This document shows, one piece after another, positions 20,485 through 31,268 of a stretch of DNA of 64,000 bases. Made by a program: the position numbers and the translations under genes. The notes beneath the pieces were generated by a model. The model made no database searches and was not told where the DNA came from. It was given only the letters and a program-made list of their open reading frames with translations. Origin of the DNA: Brucella oryzae (GTDB lineage Bacteria; Pseudomonadota; Alphaproteobacteria; Rhizobiales; Rhizobiaceae). The DNA lies in assembly GCA_012103035.1 (NCBI GenBank), contig JAAVLL010000002.1:434001-498000 (forward strand). The letters run 5' to 3'. Every line of letters begins with the position of its first letter. Position 1 is the stretch's first letter.

Positions 20485-21318
20485 TCAGTCTCCAAACGAC
20501 AACGAGCGTATTATGGCCTGAGGGAGTTGAGGTTGGAAAGCAATCACGAGGCCGACGATGCTAGCTGCACCAGCAACAAGCTGAAAAGGTCGGTTTTCCG
20601 CCGCGAAACTGATAAATGTGCGCAGTCGTCCGCCGTGCATCTCCCACCATGTTGTATTCGTCTTTAGCGACCCATCAGCTACTCGCCCCGCGATGTTGGC
20701 CAAAATGTCCACTTTACGCAACGTAGATTGATGAAGTCCAACATAGTTCCCTTGTACAAAAGCATCTGCCTCTGACGCACCATTCAAGAAATCGCGCGGT
20801 TGTTTATTGTTTTTATCAAGTAACGTGGTCAGTCGTGGATGTCCAGTGTATCCAACGCCATAGATGTCGATCAAAAGGCGAGCAAGATCAAATTTGCTTT
20901 CATCCGGTATGACGTAAGGATTGCCAGAAATTGCTCGGTGTCGATGCTCGATTGCCGCGAAGCCGTAATTTATATCACGCATGTTCCAGTGAAGGTATTT
21001 CATGCCGCGATGACTGCCGACGTGCTGAAAGAATGCATCGAGCATCTTCCTTTCCAAAACGTCATAATGATCGGCAATTCCGGCCAGGTTGATCCCTTCA
21101 AGTTCAGCCACTTGGTGAATTGAGAACGAGACAGTTTGGCCGGAATCAAGTTTTCTGATCGCGATGGAGGTTATGCGGGGTGAGCGCCCGTCTGTTCGAT
21201 CATAAAAGCTTTCGCAAGAGTAATGAATGACCCAAATATTAGCAGCGTCTTTGAATAGGCGGCTGATGGTTGTCTTGGCCGCGTTCTGTTTTTGGGATCT
21301 GGAGCCGACACTGGGTAC
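20485..21318 (-). CDS. Companion of the PHP-ATPase, C-terminally membrane-anchored, unrecognised
   Basis: The frame is open from about 21318 to 20485 (~275 codons). It has good coding character upstream of the GTG at 21111 (NIWVIHYSCESFYDRTDGRSPRITSIAIRKLDSGQ), so the GTG is internal and the true start is missing or damaged by an indel near 21300. A conserved-looking core is WNMRDINYGFAAIEHRHR and YGVGYTGHPRL. A C-terminal hydrophobic helix PFQLVAGAASIVGLVIAF suggests membrane anchoring. It follows the PHP-ATPase by ~10 bp on the same strand, implying co-transcription and a shared role. No domain name can be given with confidence. Confidence 0.5.
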   Translation of the reverse strand, partial: VPSVGSRSQKQNAAKTTISRLFKDAANIWVIHYSCESFYDRTDGRSPRITSIAIRKLDSGQTVSFSIHQVAELEGINLAGIADHYDVLERKMLDAFFQHVGSHRGMKYLHWNMRDINYGFAAIEHRHRAISGNPYVIPDESKFDLARLLIDIYGVGYTGHPRLTTLLDKNNKQPRDFLNGASEADAFVQGNYVGLHQSTLRKVDILANIAGRVADGSLKTNTTWWEMHGGRLRTFISFAAENRPFQLVAGAASIVGLVIAFQPQLPQAIIRSLSFGD

Positions 21319-21328
21319 CTATCCTAAA

Positions 21329-24300
21329 CTAATGATATTTCTGGCTTCGGTTGTTAAACGCGGGCTTGGTCCCTTCCAAGACTGTAACAACATGTTTATT
21401 TATGATGGGCGCTTCGATTGCCCCGGACACGTAGGTGATCTTTGGATTTTCTTTTCGGTCGAACTCTGCAAAAATGATCTGTTCAGCATCACATACAACG
21501 GCGAGATTGGGATTGTGGGTGACCATTATAATCTGGCGGTTCTGTTTTGCCTGTTCGAGAACCGGGACAAGTAAACTTACCACGGTCTCGTTATCTAAAT
21601 TTTCTTCTGGTTGGTCCAGAACGATTGGATTCCGGCCTTTGTCAACTAACAGGTAGAAAATCAACAGTAGCGCACCGCGCTGACCAGGTGACAGTTGCTC
21701 GATCTGGGTGTCTTGAAAAAGCAGGGTATATTTTGGCTCCAAGTACTCCAGGCCGAATATGAAATCGTAGACTTCCACGGGCTCACGATCCTTGCGGAGT
21801 ACAGTGCGGATACCTTCACCACCGCCTGATATCCGATTTGAAGCATCCCTCACGAGAGCCTCCATATCGTCGACGAACTGGACCGCATGATCTCTCACTG
21901 TGAAGTCATGCTTTTCAAAGCGCAACCGCACTGCGGCGAGACTTTCTTCTTCTCCTCGTAACTCTCCGACATTCTGTTTGATCAGATTGAACAAGCGAGA
22001 CGCAATCGCCTCCACGGAAGCACCGAGCTTGGCGACAAATTCCAGCTTGTATCCTTCTCTTATCAGTGTGTTGCCTTGGATTAGGGATTGAAGAGGGAGA
22101 ATAGTTCAGCCCGACTTTCACGCTGGGCGGCCAGAAGGTCATAAATCTCACCCGCCAACTCGCGTCTGTCATCGCGTTTCTTGCCAAGCGCCTCCGGTAA
22201 GGCTTGCAGCTGTGACAAACGGGCAGTCAGTCCCCGAACACTCTCGGCCAGGGTTTCTGAACCTTCCAGCGTTGCCAAAGTGCTCTGCCATCGTTCCTTT
22301 GCTGCCAGATACTCTTGGTGCATTTGCTGAGGTTCGTTGAGCTTGCTTGCGAGCTCTGCCGCGTTTGGTGCATTGCTTCCTTCTGCTTCTCAAACTGAGC
22401 GGCCTGTTCGATTAGTTGAGCGTTATCGTCAGCCAACGCACTTTCCATTTCGATCAGTTTTTCCGAGTCATTCTTAAATTGAATGACGTCATCAATGTGC
22501 AGGCCAATATTTATTAGGTCCACAGAGATGCCAGACCGAAGTTCGTTTAATTGGGATTCAAAAATCGCAACCCTAGCGTTGATGTTCTTGATAGAGCGCC
22601 GTTTCGATGTATTGAGGACCTGCTGCCTTTTCGTTTTCTCAATTGCTTCCGTAATCTGCGCCATCTCTTCGGATAGGGAGACAAGTTGTAATGAGGCCTC
22701 TTGTTGCTCAATCGAAAGCTCTTCCGTTGGGGCGGGGACTTCTTTTGGTTCAACAGCCTTGTGTTCAGCGACCTGCTGTTGTTTCAACGACAGTTGTTCC
22801 TGGAGGTTCAATTTTAGCGCAGGATTCAGCTGATCCTCGATATGTACGATTTCCTCGTTCAGCGTTCGAAGTCGCTTTCGGAGTTCTCCAACCTTAGCTC
22901 GATGAACTTCTTCCTGCTTTTCAATAAGTTGGTCGAAATCTAGGGCCCCGTCTGCTACCTCGGTGGGAACATGGGTGAAGATAACGGATCGAAGCTCATT
23001 TTCGAAGGCATTGGACGTGCCCATGACGTGTTCGTTGCACAGGGCTTCGAAACGCCCCTGTGGGATATACTTCACTAACTCGACGCGCTCTGCAGACGGG
23101 TTGTCGCTCAGAACCATCGAACCGGGCTCTCCAGCAAGCCAGTTCAATGTTCCCTGGAAATGGTGCGCTGGCTCACCGTTCTTTCCACGGAACCGTTTGG
23201 CTTGAAGGAAGGAAAAGTGCTTCTGCTGTTGTGAATTCCCAAGCAAGGCGATCACATCTGCTAGTGCACTTTTGCCGCTACCCTTATTCCCGATGATTGC
23301 AACCAGGTCATGATTCAAATTCAATTCAACGCCATCGAGCCAATCTTCTGCGAAAGTGCTGGTCGATACTTTTTAATCGCGATCTTGTCTATGTAAAAGG
23401 TTTTAGGAGTTAACCAAGTCTAGCTTGGGCGGCATTGCGCCAATGAATGACCGTTTCGCAGGTTCGCGAATTGCCTGCAAAAGTCCTTCCCACGTGGGGT
23501 CAGCTTTGATCCACGTCTTTTTATTTGAGGGAAAGTCGCCATATCCGCGCTGGTTGTTATCGCCTGCAACGCCGCGAAAACGATGAGTCGCTGCCTGAGA
23601 CTGCCAGCCTAGGCACATTTTGCAACGCTGTTTGAAAGGCCGCAAACCAGCTTTTGTTTCCGGGAGTTTGAACACCCGCGAAGGCAGCCCAATGATCGTG
23701 GTCGCGCGCCTCGAAAATTGGCGATGTTTCGAAGAGGCTTAGCGAATACGCGTAATGGTCATTGCGATCAATCTTGGTCAAACCGTCATTCGTCGAAAAT
23801 GGCATAAACCCAACCGCCATTCCGTCAGGGACCTTACGTATTGCCTCCTTGTACGCATCGCAGTTTATCTCACCAATAGTGTAGCCCGCTTTGCGCGCTA
23901 TCGTTTCATCCGCTTCAACGTCAGCTTTCTTAAAGCCGTGGTGAGCGAGTTTTTCCGGAGATGCACGGCGTGCGTAGTCTGCAAGCGCCACGTCCGATAA
24001 GGGGCGATTAATTAGCTCCAGCTTCTGAGCGGAAAGGAAATCTCGGAGGTGTTGATCTTCGATTTTATCAGAGAAAACGACATGCGCGTTTAACCTGCCG
24101 CGCATCGGAGCAGACAAACGAAGCTCTATTCCCGGAAAGACTGTTTTTCGAGTCTGGGAGCCGCCGGATCCTTCAATCTCCGCTTTAGGGCGAACCATCC
24201 ATCGAACGTGAAGTAATCCATAAACGCGAATACTTGCGGTTGCGCTTCATTTAGGGCGACGATTAGATCGTCGATAATTCCATTATTATGGACATCATCG

Positions 24301-24407
24301 CCCGGTATAAATCGCACACCTTCCCAGTGAAATGAGGCTGGCGTATGAATATGAAGATCCCACAGTCTCCACTCGGAACCGCGCGGGTACGTAGTATTCG
24401 CAAGCAT
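21329..24407 (-). CDS. PHP-domain/SMC-like ATPase (Ppl/TrlF-like defence protein, multiple frameshifts)
   Basis: The start ATG 24407 gives YPRGSEWRLWDLHIHTPASFHW, the first PHP metal-binding motif (HxH). Further PHP-domain sequence (TVFPGIELRLS, LAVSGSDSH across frames) follows. An ABC/SMC-type ATPase comes next: Walker A IIGNKGSGKSALADVIALLG (~23300), two coiled-coil stretches rich in Glu/Gln (23000-22100), LSPGQRGALLLIFYLL signature, IVLDQPEENLDNE Walker B and VTHNPNLAVVCDAEQIIF. About 1,020 residues after repair of breaks near 24190, 23600, 23360, 22330 and 22080. This architecture is that of TrlF-family proteins, reported as the Ppl antiphage system. The PHP part is presumably a phosphoesterase or nuclease gated by the ATPase. 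Confidence 0.78.
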
Positions 24408-25087
24408 AATTTTCGTCTATCCAAGCCCGAGATTTTTGACTGAAGCTACATCGGCCACGTTTTTGGTCTACTGGCTGTGCCCGATTTTCAACATATAAGG
24501 GAAGGCAGCTTACACATCTGCTTCAATCATGAGTGGTGATCATCTGTGTTCGGTAGAGGCAGGATCCTTGCGAAGTCTGAAACGGCGGGATTTCCTCAGT
24601 TTCTTCGCTGATATGAAGAGTTGGACGTCTGTCAGCGAATTAGGCGTACGCGACGCACTTTGCTCCGGTGATCGATAACAACAAGGATAATAATGGGAAA
24701 CTTTGATCTATTCCGCTTAATTTCTCGAAGTGGACAAATCAAATTCAACGAAATGCCCATACCAAGGCGCAGGAGGACAAACCAAGGTGGCGCTTACAAT
24801 AACGAACATTTCCCCATCCTGCACAAACTTGTGTAATTTTTGACGTTTACGGAAACGTCAAAGTAGGTTAGCTTTGATGTCGAGTTGACTGGTCGTGCGC
24901 AAAATTCGTGCTAGGCTCGGTCAAAAGTGGCAAAATTGGCTGTTTTTCGCGGAAAACCATCCTTTTTGTTGCAACATGCGCGCTGTCATAACGTTTCGCT
25001 ATCGTGTGGCATGCAGGCATGAAACGCGGTTACGGGCTCGTTCCAAGCATCGCGGAACGGCTCAGGTGATGAATTTGGAGGATTTCT
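24408..25087. other. Boundary region between accessory island and core genes
   Basis: About 680 bp without a supportable gene. The first ~430 bp shows no coding frame, tRNA or repeat. The last part holds the fad operator and promoter described separately. GC content and gene character change here from accessory to core, so this may be a junction of the acquired segment, but I found no direct repeat or integrase to define an attachment site. Confidence 0.35.
24839..24862 (+). promoter_or_regulatory. Palindromic operator upstream of the beta-oxidation operon
   Basis: A perfect inverted repeat with 10-bp arms TTTGACGTTT / AAACGTCAAA around ACGG lies 226 bp before the acyl-CoA dehydrogenase start. 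The TTGACG-TTTACG-type palindrome resembles sites I recall for MerR-type regulators of acyl-CoA catabolism (LiuR-like) in alphaproteobacteria. A TTGACT at 24885 could be the -35 of the promoter. The regulator is not encoded in the window, so the assignment is inference. Confidence 0.5.
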
Positions 25088-26878
25088 ATGCCGAGCTATC
25101 GCGCGCCAGTTGAGGATACGAATTTCGTTCTCAACGACGTTCTGAATTATCAGCGCTACAACAATCTGCCGGGCTTTGCCGACGCGTCGCCCGATGTCGT
25201 CGAGGCAATCCTGTCCGAAGGCGCGAAGCTTGCCGAAGGCACCCTGTTTCCGGTCAACCAGACCGCCGATCGCGAAGGCTGCAAACGCGCGTCAGATGGT
25301 TCGGTTACGACGCCGAAGGGTTTCAAGGAAGCGTATAATCTCTATCGCGAAGGCGGCTGGCTTGGTCTCGCCGTGCCGGAGCAATATGGCGGGCAGGGGC
25401 TTCCCTATCTGCTGCATACCGCCGTTGGTGAATATATGTCGTCGGCCAATATGGCGCTTACCATGTATCCGGGCCTGACGCAGGGCGCGATTGCCGCGAT
25501 CCTGACCCACGGCACCGATGAGCAGAAGGACACCTATCTGCCGAAGATGGTGGAAGGCACCTGGACCGGCACGATGAACCTGACCGAACCGCATTGCGGT
25601 ACGGATCTGGGCCTGCTACGCACCAGCGCCACACCACAGGAAGACGGTTCCTACAAGATTTCCGGCCAGAAGATTTTCATCTCGGCTGGCGAACACGATA
25701 TGTCGGAAAACATCATCCATCTGGTGCTGGCCCGTATTGACGGCGCGCCGGAAGGCGTGAAGGGCATTTCGCTGTTCATCGTGCCGAAGTTCATTCTTGA
25801 TGCGGAAGGCAATCCGGGCGAGCGCAACGGCGTTTCCTGCGGATCCATCGAAGAAAAGATGGGCATTCACGGCAATGCCACCTGCGTCATGAATTATGAC
25901 GAGGCGACCGGCTATCTGATCGGCGAGGCCAACAAGGGCCTTCGCGCCATGTTCACCATGATGAACGAAGCGCGCCTTGGCGTGGCGCTTCAGGGGCTTT
26001 CGATTGCCGAAACCGCTTACCAGAATGCTGCAATTTATGCCCGCGAGCGCATTCAGGGCCGCGCGCTTTCAGGCGCTGTAGCGCCGGAAAAGAAGGCCGA
26101 TCCGATCATTGTCCACCCGGATATCCGCCGCAACCTTATGAACATCCGCGCTTTCAACGAAGCCGGTCGCGCGCTTATCCTCTGGATCGCGCTTCATTCT
26201 GACATTGCCCACCGCGCGGGCGATGAAGCGGAACGTCAGGCCGCCGACGATCTGGTCGGCCTGCTCACGCCGGTGCTGAAAGGCGTTCTGACCGACAAGG
26301 GTTTTGAACATGCCGTCATGGCGCAGCAAGTCTTCGGCGGTCACGGCTATATCGAAGAACACGGCATGAGCCAGTATGTGCGCGATGCGCGCATTGCGAT
26401 GATCTATGAAGGCGCCAACGGCATTCAGGCGCTTGATCTGGTCGGTCGCAAGCTGGCGCTGAACGGCGGTCGCGCGGTCACGGCCTTCTTCAAGGAAGTG
26501 GGCGAGTTCTGCGAAGCCAATCGTGAAAACGAGCTGTCCTTCTTCACCAAGCATCTGAAGAAGGGTCTCAACGATCTTCAGGCCGCTACCATGTGGCTGA
26601 TGCAGAATGCGATGGCCAAGCCCGACAATGCCGGTGCTGCCTCCAATGATTACATGCATCTCTTCGGTCTGGTGGCGCTGGGCTATATGTGGGCGCGCAT
26701 GGCCAAGGTCGCGGAAGAAAAACTCGCATCGGGCGAAGGCAACAAGGCGTTCCTCGACGCCAAGCTTGTTACCGCACGCTATTATTTCGAGCGGATCATG
26801 CCGGAAAGCGCTGCTCATCTCGCACGCATCCAGTCGGGTGCGGATAGCATGATGGCGCTCAACGCGGACACATTCTGA
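25088..26878 (+). CDS. Acyl-CoA dehydrogenase (long-type, ~600 residues)
   Basis: An intact 596-residue FAD-dependent acyl-CoA dehydrogenase, introducing the alpha-beta double bond in fatty acid oxidation. Visible are [18 protein letters not shown] (FAD-binding region), [72 protein letters not shown] (with the catalytic Glu in YEG), and a C-terminal extension typical of the 590-600 residue class. The start is fixed by GGAGGA 7 nt upstream. It is first in an operon with fadA and fadB, 45 bp before fadA. Confidence 0.93.
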   Translation: MPSYRAPVEDTNFVLNDVLNYQRYNNLPGFADASPDVVEAILSEGAKLAEGTLFPVNQTADREGCKRASDGSVTTPKGFKEAYNLYREGGWLGLAVPEQYGGQGLPYLLHTAVGEYMSSANMALTMYPGLTQGAIAAILTHGTDEQKDTYLPKMVEGTWTGTMNLTEPHCGTDLGLLRTSATPQEDGSYKISGQKIFISAGEHDMSENIIHLVLARIDGAPEGVKGISLFIVPKFILDAEGNPGERNGVSCGSIEEKMGIHGNATCVMNYDEATGYLIGEANKGLRAMFTMMNEARLGVALQGLSIAETAYQNAAIYARERIQGRALSGAVAPEKKADPIIVHPDIRRNLMNIRAFNEAGRALILWIALHSDIAHRAGDEAERQAADDLVGLLTPVLKGVLTDKGFEHAVMAQQVFGGHGYIEEHGMSQYVRDARIAMIYEGANGIQALDLVGRKLALNGGRAVTAFFKEVGEFCEANRENELSFFTKHLKKGLNDLQAATMWLMQNAMAKPDNAGAASNDYMHLFGLVALGYMWARMAKVAEEKLASGEGNKAFLDAKLVTARYYFERIMPESAAHLARIQSGADSMMALNADTF

Positions 26879-26923
26879 GTTAGGGATTGAGCTAAATTTC
26901 GGATTTAGCGGGAAGGAGTCAAC

Positions 26924-28131
26924 ATGGCTGAGGCTTATATTTACGATCACGTGCGCACACCGCGCGGACGTGGCAAGAAGGACGGGTCCTTGCATGAAGT
27001 GCCTGCCGTGCGTCTGGGCGCGAAGGTTCTGGAATCCTGCGCGACCGCAACGGTATCGACACCGCAAAGGTGGATGACATTATTTTCGGCTGCGTCGATC
27101 CGGTCGGCGAAGCAGGTGCGGTCATTCCGCGTTCTGCCGCCTTTGAAGCTGGTTACGACTTCAAGGCGCCGGGCATCCAGATTTCGCGCTTCTGCGCTTC
27201 GGGTCTCGATGCGGTCAATCTGGCTGCTGCCAAGGTTGCCTTCGGGGCCGACGAGCTGGTGATTGCGGGCGGCGTCGAAAGCATGTCGCGCGTCGGTATG
27301 GGCATGTCGGGCGGCGCATGGTACATGGATCCATCGGTCGGCTTCCCCGGCTATTTCATGCCGCAGGGCGTTTCCGCCGATCTGATCGCCACGAAATACG
27401 GCTTCAGCCGCGATGATGTGGATGCCTATGCTGTCGAAAGCCAGAAGCGCGCCGCCAAATCGTGGGAAAAGGGCTATTTCAAGAATTCGGTCATCTCGAT
27501 CAAGGATCAGAACGGTCTGACCATTCTCGACCATGACGAGCATATGCGCCCGACGACCGATATGCAGGCGCTGGGCCAGTTGAACCCGTCTTTCGTGATG
27601 CCGGGCGAAATGGGCGGCTTCAATGCCGTTGGCATTCAGGCCCATCCGGAAATCGAAACGGTCAATCACGTCCACCATGCCGGTAATTCGTCGGGCATCG
27701 TCGATGGTGCGGCGGGTGTTCTGGTCGGTTCGAAGAAGGCTGGCAAGGCCTTCGACATCAAGCCGCGTGCGCGCATTCGTGCTTTCGCCAATATCGGCTC
27801 CGAACCGGCGCTGATGCTGACCGGCCCTGTCGATGTGACGGAGAAGCTGCTCAAGCAGGCGAAGATGAAAATCTCGGACATCGATTTGTTCGAGCTGAAC
27901 GAAGCCTTTGCCGCTGTGGTCCTGCGCTACATGCAGGCTTTCGACATTCCGCACGACAAGATCAACGTTAATGGCGGCGCTATTGCCATGGGCCATCCAC
28001 TCGGCGCAACCGGCGCTATGATCCTCGGTACGGTGCTGGATGAGCTGGAACGCCGTGATCTCAACACCGCGCTGGTGACCTTGTGCATCGGTGCCGGCAT
28101 GGGCACGGCGACGATCATCGAGCGCGTATAA
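26924..28131 (+). CDS. fadA: Acetyl-CoA acyltransferase / 3-ketoacyl-CoA thiolase (one frameshift)
   Basis: The N-terminus [26 protein letters not shown] begins at 26924. Near 27035 a base is missing in a CCC run (expected [22 protein letters not shown]), after which the frame is intact to 28131. ~402 residues after repair. Thiolase signatures: nucleophilic Cys in [34 protein letters not shown] and [13 protein letters not shown]. It cleaves 3-ketoacyl-CoA to acetyl-CoA. It partners with the fadB product encoded 20 bp downstream. Confidence 0.92.
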
Positions 28132-28151
28132 GGGCGAGGGAGGTTTTACGA

Positions 28152-30356
28152 ATGGCTTACACGAATTTCAAAGTTGAGACCGACGCCGACGGCATTGCCC
28201 TCGTTACCTGGGACATGCCTGAGAAGTCGATGAATGTTTTCACCGTCGAGGTGATGCAGGAACTGAACGCCATCATCGACGCGGTGGTTGCCGACGACAA
28301 GATCAAGGGTGCTGTTATAACATCCGGCAAGGAAAGCTTCTCCGGTGGGGCCGACCTGACCATGCTAGAAGGCATGTTCAAAGAATTCCAGAAGCAGAAG
28401 GCCAAGGACCCGCAGGGCGCGGTTCAGACCCTGTTCGACAATGTCGGCAAGATGAGTGGTCTGTTCCGCAAGCTGGAAACCAGTGGCAAGCCATGGGTTT
28501 CGGCTATCAACGGCACCTGCATGGGCGGCGCTTTTGAAATGTCGCTTTCCTGCCATGCGCGTGTGGTGTCGGATGCGCCGGGCGTGAAGCTCGCGCTGCC
28601 GGAAGTGAAGGTCGGCCTGTTTCCGGGCGCTGGCGGCACGCAGCGCGTTCCGCGCCTTGCCAACCAGCAGGATGCGCTTCAGATGATGACGACCGGCTCC
28701 AGCCTGACGGCGCAGCGCGCCAAGGCAATGGGTCTCGTCACGGAAGTCGCACCGGCAAAGAAGCTGGTCGAAACCGCAAAGAAGCTCATCAAGGGCGGCC
28801 TCGCCGGTTCAGCCCTGGGATGAAAAGGGCTTCAAGCTGCCCGGCGGCGCGATCTATTCAGCCGCTGGCGCCAATCTGTGGCCTGCCGCAACCGCCATTC
28901 TGCGCCGTGAAACATCGGGCAACTATCCAGCGGCGCTCGCCATTTTGAAGTCTGTCTATGAGGGCCTTCTGGTGCCGTTCGATACCGGCCTTAAGATCGA
29001 ACAGCGCTATTTCACGGAAATCCTCCAGACGACCGAAGCGGGCATGATGATCCGTTCGCTGTTCGTGTCGTTGCAGGAACTGAACAAGGGCGCACGCCGA
29101 CCGGCGGATGAAAAGCCGACCAAGCTCAAGAAAATCGGCGTCATCGGCGCTGGTTTCATGGGTGCAGGCATTGCCTATGTTACCGCCAAGGCAGGCATTC
29201 CGGTCGTGCTGATCGACCGCGATCAGGAATCCGCCGACAAGGGCAAGGCGCATACGGCAGACCTCATCGCCAAGGAAATGCAGAAGGGCCGTGCTACGGA
29301 AGCCGACAAGGAAAAGCTTCTGTCGCTCATCACCGCGACGTCGGATTATGCGCTTCTCGAAGGTGCAGATCTGGTGATCGAAGCCGTGTTCGAGGATCGC
29401 GAAGTCAAGCGCGTCGCGACTGAGAAGGCCGAGGAAGTGCTGAAATCTTCGGCGATCTTCGCGTCGAACACCTCGACCCTGCCGATCACTGGCCTTGCCA
29501 AGGTCTCGAAGCGTCCGAAGAATTTCATCGGCATCCACTTCTTCTCGCCGGTCGACAAGATGATGCTGGTGGAAGTGATCCTCGGCAAGAAGACCTCGGA
29601 CAAGGCTCTGGCCGTCGCGCTCGATTATGTCCGCGCGATCAAGAAGACGCCGATCGTCGTCAACGACACGCGCGGCTTCTACGTCAATCGTTGCGTGCTG
29701 CGCTATATGTCGGAAGCCTACAACATGCTCGTTGAAGGCGTCCCGGCTGCGATGATTGAAAATGCCGCCCGCATGGCCGGTATGCCGGTCGGTCCGTTGG
29801 CGCTCAATGACGAAACCGCTATCGACCTGTCACAGAAGATTCTGAAAGCTACGCTTGCGGATCTTGGGCCAAAAGCCGTCGATCCGCGCCATGTGTGGAC
29901 CGTCTCGTCAACGAGTTCGACCGCAAGGGCCGCAAGAATGGCAAGGGCTTCTACGACTATCCGGCTAAGCCTGCCAAGAAGCATCTGTGGCCGGGGCTCA
30001 AGGATCTCTATCCGCAGCAGAACCCGGACAAGATCGACGTGAAGGAGCTGAAAGAACGCTTCCTCGTCACCATCGCTCTGGAAGCTGCCCGCGTGATGGA
30101 AGAAGGCATTGTCACCGATCCGCGCGAAGCGGATGTCGGCTCGATCCTCGCCTTCGGCTTCGCGCCTTATACAGGCGGCACGCTTTCCTATATCGATGGC
30201 ATGGGCGCAAAGAAATTCGTCAAGCTCGCCAAGGATTTGCAGAAGAAATACGGCCAGCAGTTCAAGGCGCCGAAGCTTCGTCGACATGGCCGAAAACGGC
30301 GAAACCTTCTATCAGCGTTTCAACCCTTACAAGGCTGAAACGAAAAGGCGGCGTAA
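28152..30356 (+). CDS. fadB: Fatty oxidation multifunctional enzyme: enoyl-CoA hydratase / 3-hydroxyacyl-CoA dehydrogenase (frameshifted)
   Basis: The hydratase half carries SGKESFSGGADLTMLEGM, GTCMGGAFEMSLSCHARV and LPEVKVGLFPGAGGTQRVPRL. The dehydrogenase half has the NAD-binding GVIGAGFMGAGIAYVTAKAG, the SNTSTLPITGLA region and FIGIHFFSPVDKMMLVEVI. Breaks are near 28812, 29890, 30280 and at the end, where restoring one A to AAAA gives ...KAETKKAA and stop at 30354-30356. Repaired length is ~738 residues, usual for FadB/FadJ. The RBS GGGAGG precedes the ATG at 28152. Hydrates enoyl-CoA and oxidises the product in the cytosol. Confidence 0.92.
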
Positions 30357-30381
30357 GCGCAATCCTTCGCAAGATCATCAG

Positions 30382-30408
30382 GCGCGGCGTGTCTCACGCC
30401 GCGCTTTT
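30382..30408 (+). terminator. Rho-independent terminator of the fad operon
   Basis: GCGCGGCGTG and CACGCCGCGC pair around a TCT loop and are followed by TTTT. The hairpin begins 26 bp after the repaired fadB stop. Confidence 0.85.
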
Positions 30409-30586
30409 GTTCGCGCCGGACGCATTCTTGCATTACCAGTCCTTAAATAAGAAAATTTTCCCTGTCATTTCACCCATCTTGCGCAATTCCAGCTTTTTCG
30501 GTAGGTTGAAGCTGAAGATGGGACGGAAAATTAGGTTTAAAATCCTTTGAAATATATCTTTCCCGACAAGGATCGTTCAGGAAGAT

Positions 30587-31268
30587 ATGTCGGAACCTAT
30601 GTGGCGGATCATGACTATGTTTTCTCACGAGAGTGTGTGGGCGGCAATCGATGCTCTGGCTGAACGTCATTCCCTGAGCGCGTCCGGGCTGGCTCGCCGT
30701 GCGGGGCTGGACCCAACGACCTTTAACAAATCCAAGCGCTATGCTTCCGATGGGCGCGCGCGCTGGCCTTCGACGGAATCGCTCGCCAAGGTGATGGAAG
30801 CAACCGGTTCGACCTTCGATGAGTTCACGCGGCTCATTCAGGGCGAAAACCGTACGCCGCAATTCGGTGAATATACGCAGGACATGCAGTCGATCCGTTG
30901 CTTGGCATGGCGGAAGCGGGCGCCGGAGGCTATTTCGACGATGCCGGTTTTCCGGCAGGGCAGGGCTGGGACATCGTGGAGTTCCCCGCCCGCACGGGGA
31001 AGGTGTGTATGCGCTGGAGGTTTCCGGCGACTCGATGTTGCCCCTTTACCGTGATGGCGATACGCTGATCGTAGCACCCAATACTGCCATTCGTCGGGGC
31101 GATCGGGTGGTGGTGCGAACGAAAGACGGAGAAGTGATGGCCAAGATCCTGCATCGCCAGACGCCGCGAACCATTGAGCTTCACTCGCTCAATCCCGAAC
31201 ATCCGAACCGTATTTTCGAGTCGAGGGATATCGAATGGGTCGCCCGCATTCTGTGGGCCAGTCAATAA
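30587..31268 (+). CDS. HTH / peptidase S24 (LexA-like) transcriptional regulator (frameshifted)
   Basis: The N-terminal ~100 residues form a helix-turn-helix (SLSASGLARRAGLDPTTFNKSKRY). After two indels between 30950 and 31010 the S24 domain reads LEVSGDSMLPLYRDGDTLIV (catalytic Ser) and GEVMAKILHRQ (catalytic Lys). ~226 residues. S24 regulators either self-cleave on RecA activation or act as stable repressors. This family is also common as a chromosomal repressor in Brucellaceae. The target is unknown. The stop codon overlaps the next start (TAATG), so the two are co-translated. Arms ATATCTT/AAGATAT near 30551-30589 could be an autoregulatory site, weakly supported. Confidence 0.82.

Noticed and set aside
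24408-24838. Attachment site at the island/core junction
   Set aside because: No tRNA, integrase or direct repeat pair was seen within the window. The left island border lies outside it.
26069-27996. Long minus-strand open frames (332 and 349 codons) over the fad operon
   Set aside because: They are antisense to intact fadE/fadA coding sequence with no RBS and no recognisable motifs.
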